64,000 nucleotides of DNA from Enterovibrio norvegicus FF-33 (GTDB taxonomy: Bacteria; Pseudomonadota; Gammaproteobacteria; Enterobacterales; Vibrionaceae), in assembly GCF_000286835.2 (NCBI RefSeq), contig NZ_AJYD02000001.1:1-64000 (forward strand), read 5' to 3'. This document shows, piece by piece, positions 58,475 to 64,000 of the stretch (position 1 is the stretch's first letter; every line of letters begins with the position of its first letter). A program made the position numbers and the translations under genes. The notes under the pieces were generated by a model. It had not been told where the DNA came from. It did no database searches and saw only the letters and a list, made by a program, of their open reading frames with translations.

Positions 58475-60652
58475 TTACATCGCTTCTAGCTTGGCATATT
58501 GCGTCACCAACCACTTGATCCCTTCGCCATTAAAGGCGACCTGCACACGGCTTTGATTGCCGCTGCCTTCAAAATTGATGATCGTACCTTCACCAAATTT
58601 TGGATGCTGAACACGCTGGCCGAGATTAAAGCCCGTTTGATTGAAATTCTGCTGAGTCTGCGTTTGAGAGAAACGCCCACTCGCTGCAGCAGGGCGCGTA
58701 ACCTTGGCACGCATGCGAACTTCTTCCATGCACTCTTCCGGCAACTCACGAATGAAGCGTGAGGCTTTGTGGAACATGTCTTTACCGTACACACGGCGCA
58801 TTTCTGCATGGGTGATAAACAGTTTTTTCATCGCACGGGTCATGCCCACGTAGCAAAGGCGACGCTCTTCTTCGAGGCGCCCCGCTTCTTCGGATGACAT
58901 TTGGCTCGGGAACATGCCCTCTTCCACACCAACCATAAACACCAACGGGAATTCCAACCCTTTGGCGCTGTGAAGTGTCATAAGCTGCACGGCATCATCA
59001 AATTCATCCGCCTGCCCTTCACCAGCTTCCAAGGCAGCATGAGACAAAAAGGCCGATAGCGGCGTCATGTCTTCTTGCACCTCTTCCGGCGCTTCATACT
59101 GGCGGGTTGCGGTGACAAGTTCTTCCAAGTTATCAATACGTGCCTGCGCTTTCTCGCCTTTTTCGGCTTCGTACATCGCGCGCAAACCCGAATGTTGGAT
59201 CACGTAATCGGTTTGTTGGAACAGCGCCATCTCACGCGTCTCGTCTTCTAGCGCATTGATCAATTCAACAAAACGACGCAGTGAATTGGCCGCACGTCCT
59301 GCCAACACTTGCTCTTCCAACAACTGAGTACTGGCTTCCCACATGGTCGCGCCACGATCACGTGCCGCCAAACGAATGGTTTCCAAGGTGCGATCGCCCA
59401 TTCCACGTGTTGGTGTGTTGATCACACGTTCAAAGGCAGCATCATCAAAACGGTTCGCCATCAAACGCAGGTATGCCAGCGCATCTTTGATTTCCTGACG
59501 CTCGAAGAATCGCATACCACCATAAATTCGATAAGGCAGCCCTGTTTGAATCAAGGCCTCTTCCAGCACGCGAGATTGGGCGTTGTTGCGATATAGCATG
59601 GCGCAATCGTTCAATGCGCCGCCTTCGTCATGCCAAGATTTGATTTTACCGACAACAAAGCGAGCCTCATCCAACTCATTAAATGCACTGTATACGGAAA
59701 TTAATTCACCTTCGTGACCGTCGGTCCACAGGCTCTTGCCCATACGTTCCGAGTTGTTGGTGATCAGATGATTTGACGCCTTCAAAATATTGCCCGTAGA
59801 ACGGTAGTTCTGCTCAAGACGAATGGTCTTCGCGCCAGCAAACTCATCAAGGAAGCGTTGAATGTTTTCGATCTTAGCGCCACGCCAGCCGTAGATAGAC
59901 TGATCGTCATCGCCCACGATCATCACATTGGCTTGCGTGCCAGCCATCATGCGCAGCCAAGCGTATTGAATGTTGTTGGTATCTTGGAACTCGTCGACCA
60001 AAATATGCTGAAAACGCGCCTGATAGTGCTCACGAATATGGGTTTTATCTCGTAACAACTCGTGGCAACGCAGCAAAAGTTCCGCGAAATCCACCAGTCC
60101 TGAACGGTCACACGCTTCCTGATAAGCGCTATAAACACGTAACCAGGTTTTTTCGACGGGATCGAACTGCGCATCAATATGATGTGGCCGTAAGCCCTCG
60201 TCTTTTTTGGCATTGATGTACCACGATGCTTGACGCGCAGGCCAATGTTTCTCATCGAGGTTTTGCGCTTTAATCAAGCGACGCAGCAAACGCTGTTGGT
60301 CGTCAGAATCCAGAATTTGAAAATCTTGCGGTAAATTCGCATCAAGATGGTGAGCACGCAGAATACGGTGACACAAGCCATGGAAGGTACCGCACCACAA
60401 TCCTGATGACGTCCCCTGCATCAGTTGGTCGATACGCCCACGCATCTCCGCTGCCGCTTTATTGGTAAAAGTCACCGCCAGTACTGAAAACGGCGAGGCA
60501 TGCTCCACTTTCATCAACCAGGCAATGCGATGAACAAGCACTCGGGTTTTGCCACTACCCGCGCCAGCGAGTACCAGATAATTGCCGAGCGGCGCGGCCA
60601 CGGCTTCGCGTTGGTTGTCGTTAAGACCGTCAATCAGGTAGGATACGTCCAT
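58475..60652 (-). CDS. uvrD: DNA helicase II UvrD
   Basis: SF1A 3'-5' helicase of nucleotide-excision and mismatch repair. 725 residues (E. coli 720): Walker A LAGAGSGKTRVLVHRI (about 28-43), motif II DEFQDTN, motif III GDDDQSIYGWRGA, motif IV QNYRS, motif V TLHSAKGLEF, motif VI YVGMTRA, and the C-terminal Tudor-like domain (GQRVQHPKFGEGTI). Usually followed by yigB-xerC; here a bufferin operon lies upstream, on the opposite strand. Confidence 0.97.
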   Translation of the reverse strand: MDVSYLIDGLNDNQREAVAAPLGNYLVLAGAGSGKTRVLVHRIAWLMKVEHASPFSVLAVTFTNKAAAEMRGRIDQLMQGTSSGLWCGTFHGLCHRILRAHHLDANLPQDFQILDSDDQQRLLRRLIKAQNLDEKHWPARQASWYINAKKDEGLRPHHIDAQFDPVEKTWLRVYSAYQEACDRSGLVDFAELLLRCHELLRDKTHIREHYQARFQHILVDEFQDTNNIQYAWLRMMAGTQANVMIVGDDDQSIYGWRGAKIENIQRFLDEFAGAKTIRLEQNYRSTGNILKASNHLITNNSERMGKSLWTDGHEGELISVYSAFNELDEARFVVGKIKSWHDEGGALNDCAMLYRNNAQSRVLEEALIQTGLPYRIYGGMRFFERQEIKDALAYLRLMANRFDDAAFERVINTPTRGMGDRTLETIRLAARDRGATMWEASTQLLEEQVLAGRAANSLRRFVELINALEDETREMALFQQTDYVIQHSGLRAMYEAEKGEKAQARIDNLEELVTATRQYEAPEEVQEDMTPLSAFLSHAALEAGEGQADEFDDAVQLMTLHSAKGLEFPLVFMVGVEEGMFPSQMSSEEAGRLEEERRLCYVGMTRAMKKLFITHAEMRRVYGKDMFHKASRFIRELPEECMEEVRMRAKVTRPAAASGRFSQTQTQQNFNQTGFNLGQRVQHPKFGEGTIINFEGSGNQSRVQVAFNGEGIKWLVTQYAKLEAM

Positions 60653-60662
60653 CGTTCATTCA

Positions 60663-60700
60663 CTGGTTATTTATACACTGGTTGAGGATTATATACCCAA
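60663..60700 (-). promoter_or_regulatory. uvrD promoter with a degenerate LexA-like box
   Basis: TATAAT on the minus strand at 60688-60693. CTGGTTATTTATACAC (plus strand, 60663-60678) matches the LexA consensus CTG-(TA)5-CAG at 12 of 16 positions but lacks the final G, and TTGGGTATATAATCC overlapping the -10 resembles the E. coli uvrD operator. SOS control is likely from family knowledge, but the site is not clear-cut. Confidence 0.4.
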
Positions 60701-60890
60701 GTGACTTTCAGGTGCGAACCTAACACCAAAATTCTGGGGCAAAGACCAACATACACCCCGATATTAACGCCGCCTTACTCCACTCCTTTTACCAATCCAG
60801 GTTTCTCTCTCATACTTTTATAAAAATGATGACTCAAACCAAACAAAACCAATATATATCAATATTTTAATGCAACACTGGTTCGTCATT

Positions 60891-60915
60891 GGTTATTTTT
60901 AATCAAAAAATAACC
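60891..60915. promoter_or_regulatory. Inverted repeat upstream of the bufferin operon
   Basis: GGTTATTTTT-AATCA-AAAAATAACC: perfect 10-bp arms. A second hairpin, AAGGAC-CTCC-GTCCTT (61006-61021), lies 16 bp before the bufA start, next to its ribosome binding site. Nothing else is seen in the 385-bp uvrD-bufA gap. Either could be a regulatory element; no regulator is identified. Confidence 0.4.
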
Positions 60916-61037
60916 GCAACAGCGAAAGTTTTCATTCACTCAACCTATCCTTTTAGGTGAGCACGTTATTGAAGACGGCTCTTTCTTTAATCAATTGATA
61001 ATCCTAAGGACCTCCGTCCTTACAATGAGGAATTGAC

Positions 61038-61298
61038 ATGAAAAAGACTAATTTTGCTGTCGCTGCTGCTATTACCAGTCTGCTTGCTGTGGGTGCAACC
61101 ACTTTGACGACAACGCCTGCCCAGGCTGCAGAAAAAGAGAAATGCTACGGTGTCGCAAAAGCGGGTAAAAACGACTGCGCAACGGCGACCAGTTCTTGTG
61201 CGGGTACATCAACCAAAGATGCCCAAAAAGATGCGTTTATCGTCGTGCCTCAAGGCCTATGTGACCGCCTGTCAGGCAGCGCTAAGTCGGCCTCTTAA
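61038..61298 (+). CDS. Bufferin-type RiPP precursor (DUF2282)
   Basis: 86 residues with a Sec signal peptide (about 1-30, cleavage after AQA) and a short mature part with four cysteines (Cys36, 47, 54, 75) in the context [17 protein letters not shown]...SSCAGTS. This is the DUF2282/BufA1 pattern. Characterised bufferins are periplasmic copper-binding peptides whose central cysteines are modified by a DUF692 (MNIO) enzyme. The signal peptide serves as the leader. Ribosome binding site TGAGGA. First gene of a four-gene unit. Confidence 0.88.
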   Translation: MKKTNFAVAAAITSLLAVGATTLTTTPAQAAEKEKCYGVAKAGKNDCATATSSCAGTSTKDAQKDAFIVVPQGLCDRLSGSAKSAS

Positions 61299-61333
61299 TC
61301 AGAGTAACGTCTTAATCGAAACAGGGGTTAGGC

Positions 61334-62191
61334 ATGGAAAAAGTTTCTCCTTGGATTGGCGTGGGGCTAAGGCATCCACATCATGAGCACTTCATCAATC
61401 AATCCCCGGATATAGGATGGTTAGAAGTACACAGCGAGAACTTTTTCCAGCCTGATTCTGATGCTTTTCAGGCGTTAGATACCTTGCGACGCCAATATTC
61501 GATTAGCTGTCATGGCGTGGGTTTGTCATTAGGGTCAACCGACCCGATAAACCGCGACCACTTGCGTCGACTCAAACGATTAGTTGATGAGATCGATCCC
61601 TTATTCGTCTCTGAGCACCTCAGTTGGAGTTCGGTAAATGGCGAATATTTTAATGATTTACTGCCTCTTCCTTACACCGAAGAAGCACTGGATGTGTTTT
61701 GTGCCAATGTCGACATCACACAAGATCACCTCAGTCGACAGATTCTGGTGGAAAACCCATCGAGTTACTTGAGCTTTAACCACTCAACCATTCCTGAATG
61801 GGAGTTTCTGGCCGAAGTCGCCAGACGCACTGGCTGCGGATTGTTGCTCGATCTGAATAACGTGCATGTCAGTGCCTTTAATCATGGCTTTGACGCACAG
61901 CAATACTTAGCCGCTATTGATCCAGAGTGGGTGAAAGAAATCCATTTGGCAGGCTATGTCGTTAATCCGCTGCCCGAGGGTGAAATTTGGATTGATACTC
62001 ACAGCCAGCCAGTTTCTGAGCCAGTATGGGCGCTTTATCATCAATGGATCGCCGCAAACGGGCCACGACACACCTTGATTGAGTGGGATAGAGACATTCC
62101 AACACCCGAGGTGCTGCTGGCGGAAGCGGCGAAAGCCGATGCCATCTTAAAGGCGCTATATTATGGCCCCTTGCGAGAGGTGGCATCATGA
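61334..62191 (+). CDS. DUF692 multinuclear iron oxygenase (BufB/MbnB-like)
   Basis: Expected to modify cysteines of the adjacent DUF2282 precursor. 285 residues, TIM-barrel DUF692 family. Conserved metal-binding regions are visible: GVGLRHPHHEHF (about 9-20), HSENFF, SCHGVGLSLGS (about 57-67), SEHLSW, VENPSSY (about 139-145), LLLDLNNVHVS (about 173-183), EIHLAGY, and DTHSQPV (about 221-227). The ATG lies 35 bp after bufA. Confidence 0.92.
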   Translation: MEKVSPWIGVGLRHPHHEHFINQSPDIGWLEVHSENFFQPDSDAFQALDTLRRQYSISCHGVGLSLGSTDPINRDHLRRLKRLVDEIDPLFVSEHLSWSSVNGEYFNDLLPLPYTEEALDVFCANVDITQDHLSRQILVENPSSYLSFNHSTIPEWEFLAEVARRTGCGLLLDLNNVHVSAFNHGFDAQQYLAAIDPEWVKEIHLAGYVVNPLPEGEIWIDTHSQPVSEPVWALYHQWIAANGPRHTLIEWDRDIPTPEVLLAEAAKADAILKALYYGPLREVAS

Positions 62192-62943
62192 CATCGCCAG
62201 ACTTAGCCTCTCTGCAGCGACAGTTTAGTGACGCGCTGCACTATCAGCCGCACCAATTGCCGGTTGCTCAAGGCGTCACAGCACCCGATGCGCTATTGCA
62301 GGTTTATCGCAACAACTTCGTGATGACATTAACTGAATGCCTCGGCGTGGCTTACCCCGTGGTCAATGCACTGGTGGGTGAGGAGTGCTTTGCTGCCATT
62401 GCTCGCCAGCACGTGCTGACCACGCCAATGAATAATGCCTGTGCCGATCGTTATGGCGAAGGGTTTGACAAGACAATGACGTCATTGCCCAACATCATCG
62501 AAGCTGTCCCTTATCTTGCCGATATCGCGACACTAGAGTGGCATATTCAAACGGTCAGTCAGGCGACGATAACGAAAATGCCGTTTCCAGTGGAAGCCTT
62601 AGCGCTAGTGACACCTGAAGATTTTGGCAATATCCAGCTTCAGGTATCCCCCACAGCCAAAGTGATGCAAAGCCATTTCGCCATCTGCAGCATTTGGCAA
62701 GCAATCACCCATCATGATGAAGCGGCGCTGCAATCGCTTGACCCTCTTAATTCCGAGGCGACGCTCGTTCAACGCCGTCATAACACGCTAGAAATCACGT
62801 TGCTTGATGCCGAAGAAGCCACATTAATCGTCGCTTGCGAGCAATCGCCGTTTGGCAATATTGCTCCTCATTTATTGCAACACGTCGCCAGCGCCATGCA
62901 GCGTGGCGTGTTTACTGATTTTACTCTCGCTCACACGCCATAA
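62188..62943 (+). CDS. DUF2063 MNIO partner protein (BufC/HvfC-like)
   Basis: 251 residues. N-terminal DUF2063 domain (about 5-95) with the family LQVYRNNFVMTLTECLGVAYPVV motif (about 36-58), then a C-terminal part likely to recognise the precursor. Such partners accompany DUF692 enzymes in bufferin and methanobactin-like systems. Overlaps the DUF692 gene by 4 bp (ATGA). Confidence 0.9.
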   Translation: MTSPDLASLQRQFSDALHYQPHQLPVAQGVTAPDALLQVYRNNFVMTLTECLGVAYPVVNALVGEECFAAIARQHVLTTPMNNACADRYGEGFDKTMTSLPNIIEAVPYLADIATLEWHIQTVSQATITKMPFPVEALALVTPEDFGNIQLQVSPTAKVMQSHFAICSIWQAITHHDEAALQSLDPLNSEATLVQRRHNTLEITLLDAEEATLIVACEQSPFGNIAPHLLQHVASAMQRGVFTDFTLAHTP

Positions 62944-62961
62944 GAAAAAAGGACATCGCGC

Positions 62962-63399
62962 ATGCTTTCAGTTATTACCAAATTGGACGATATTTTTGCG
63001 TCCGCGCTCAAGCCCCTCGCTCCGGTATTGCTGCTGATCAGTCGTCTTTGGGTGGCATGGGTGTTTTTCCGTGCAGGGCAGACCAAAATCGCAAGCTGGG
63101 ACAGTACGCTATACCTCTTTGAGTATGAATATCAGGTACCGGTATTGCCTTGGGAAATGGCGGCATACTTGGGGACGGCAGCGGAACTTATCCTGCCTGT
63201 ATTTTTACTATTAGGTTTGTTAACTCGCCCAGCGGCTTTTGCACTGTTCGTTTTCAATATTGTCGCGGTTGTGTCTTACCCCGCCCTTTGGGATAAAGGC
63301 TTCTTCGACCACCAAATGTGGGGCGTGATGCTCTTAGTCACCACCGTGTGGGGGCCGGGCTTACTGGCACTCGACAATAAACTTAAACAGCGCGGGTGA
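62962..63399 (+). CDS. DoxX-family membrane protein of the bufferin operon
   Basis: 145 residues with four membrane helices (about 18-36, 65-85, 88-107, 118-136) and the DoxX motif RLWVAWVFFRAGQTKI (about 28-43). DoxX proteins are frequent fourth genes in DUF2282-DUF692-DUF2063 operons, where their role is unclear. Starts 18 bp after the DUF2063 gene with AAGGA before it; its 3' end overlaps the convergent yigB by 17 bp. Confidence 0.9.
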   Translation: MLSVITKLDDIFASALKPLAPVLLLISRLWVAWVFFRAGQTKIASWDSTLYLFEYEYQVPVLPWEMAAYLGTAAELILPVFLLLGLLTRPAAFALFVFNIVAVVSYPALWDKGFFDHQMWGVMLLVTTVWGPGLLALDNKLKQRG

Positions 63400-64000
63400 G
63401 AGTCAAAAGCTGACTCAGATGGGAGATCTCCACATCCGGAAGTAATGTTGCATGCCGCTGCTTTGTCAGCGGCTGGTTTGTTTCGTTAATCCAGCACGCC
63501 TTAAATCCTGCCAGTTTCGCACCGCGCACATCCGCTTTTAAATGATCGCCAACATGCAAAATGTTCTCAGGATCAACATCCAGCAAGTGTTTCGCTTTAG
63601 TAAACATAGCCAAGTCAGGCTTGGCTTTCCCGTCAGGTCCGGCTTGCAGAACATGCATAAAATACGGCGTCAGCCCCAGCCGATCACAATCAACATTGCC
63701 ATTGGTGATCGCCAAAAGTGGGTAATTTGCCGCTAATGCCGCTAAGGTTTCAATGGCTTCATCTGGCACGGAAAAGTTGCTGCGCTCGAAAAGAAAGAAT
63801 TCAACGGCGTCATTGGCAAGTTGTTGCGCTGCAAAGTCGCTCAGACCACAGCGAGTGGCGGCAAATTTGATCTGCGCTCGTCGAATCTCTGTGACAAACC
63901 CTACCAAGCGAGGATCTTGCTCCATCACCTGCTGGCGAATGTCCTGCCATAACGCCCAGCTAAATGCTTCCATCGGCGGGCAATGCGAGGCTAGCCAATC
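63383..64000 (-). CDS. yigB: HAD-superfamily phosphatase YigB, N-terminus cut by window edge
   Basis: The visible part is about 205 codons and remains open to the last base, so the N-terminal residues including the catalytic DxD motif lie beyond 64000. HAD motif II is in LLAITNGN, and motifs III/IV are in GKAKPDLAMF and ILHVGDHLKADVRGAKLAG; CWIN follows. The family (E. coli YigB, 238 residues) dephosphorylates FMN-pathway intermediates. An internal ATG at 63973 is not the true start. In E. coli yigB lies directly beside uvrD. Confidence 0.88.
   Translation of the reverse strand, partial: DWLASHCPPMEAFSWALWQDIRQQVMEQDPRLVGFVTEIRRAQIKFAATRCGLSDFAAQQLANDAVEFFLFERSNFSVPDEAIETLAALAANYPLLAITNGNVDCDRLGLTPYFMHVLQAGPDGKAKPDLAMFTKAKHLLDVDPENILHVGDHLKADVRGAKLAGFKACWINETNQPLTKQRHATLLPDVEISHLSQLLTLTRAV

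Overview
The window is chromosomal DNA of a Gammaproteobacterium, almost certainly a member of the Vibrionaceae. The evidence is a near-complete set of Vibrio-type neighbourhoods: murI / PP-loop ATPase / btuB beside an rRNA promoter; trmA / yijD / fabR / DUF2860 / sthA; a twelve-gene type II secretion operon (gspC to gspN) running into nudE and cysQ; hslR-hslO-pckA; fabY-dtd-yihY; typA / glnA / ntrB / ntrC; hemN / DUF2489 / yihI; engB / spf / polA; recQ with DUF3630; and uvrD ... yigB. The protein sequences look like the Enterovibrio/Grimontia/Photobacterium side of the family, but I cannot fix the genus from the sequence alone.

Layout. 1-5 kb: an outward-facing rrn P1 promoter, a membrane-anchored RRM protein, murI and a B12 uptake locus (cobalamin riboswitch, btuB, a PduO-like protein, a PP-loop ATPase). 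5-10 kb: tRNA methylation, fatty-acid regulation and the soluble transhydrogenase. 10-23 kb: cysQ, nudE and the complete type II secretion operon on the minus strand. 23-32 kb: Hsp15/Hsp33, PEP carboxykinase, an AsmA-type protein, FabY, Dtd, YihY and two small envelope proteins. 32-40 kb: TypA and the nitrogen-control locus, with recognisable NtrC operators and a sigma-54 promoter, then adenosine deaminase. 40-50 kb: HemN, YihI, cytochrome c4, EngB and PolA, with long gene-free stretches that hold small RNAs. 50-60 kb: ElbB, a queuosine-precursor transporter under a preQ1 riboswitch, RecQ, RarD, GGT and UvrD. 61-64 kb: a bufferin-type (DUF2282/DUF692/DUF2063/DoxX) RiPP operon lying between uvrD and a yigB gene cut by the window edge.

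The most interesting material is non-coding. The polA-engB interval carries Spot 42 RNA and, downstream on the same strand, a second unit of almost the same length and architecture that shares a 12-nt core with Spot 42 (a candidate paralogue), and possibly a third small RNA. A CsrB/CsrC-type RNA with 19 GGA motifs lies upstream of yihI, as csrC does in E. coli. The polA-elbB gap has three consensus DnaA boxes and nine GATC sites although it is not at the usual oriC neighbourhood. A 37-codon membrane-peptide gene sits where enterobacteria carry yshB. No transposons, CRISPR arrays, tRNA genes or prophage genes were seen.
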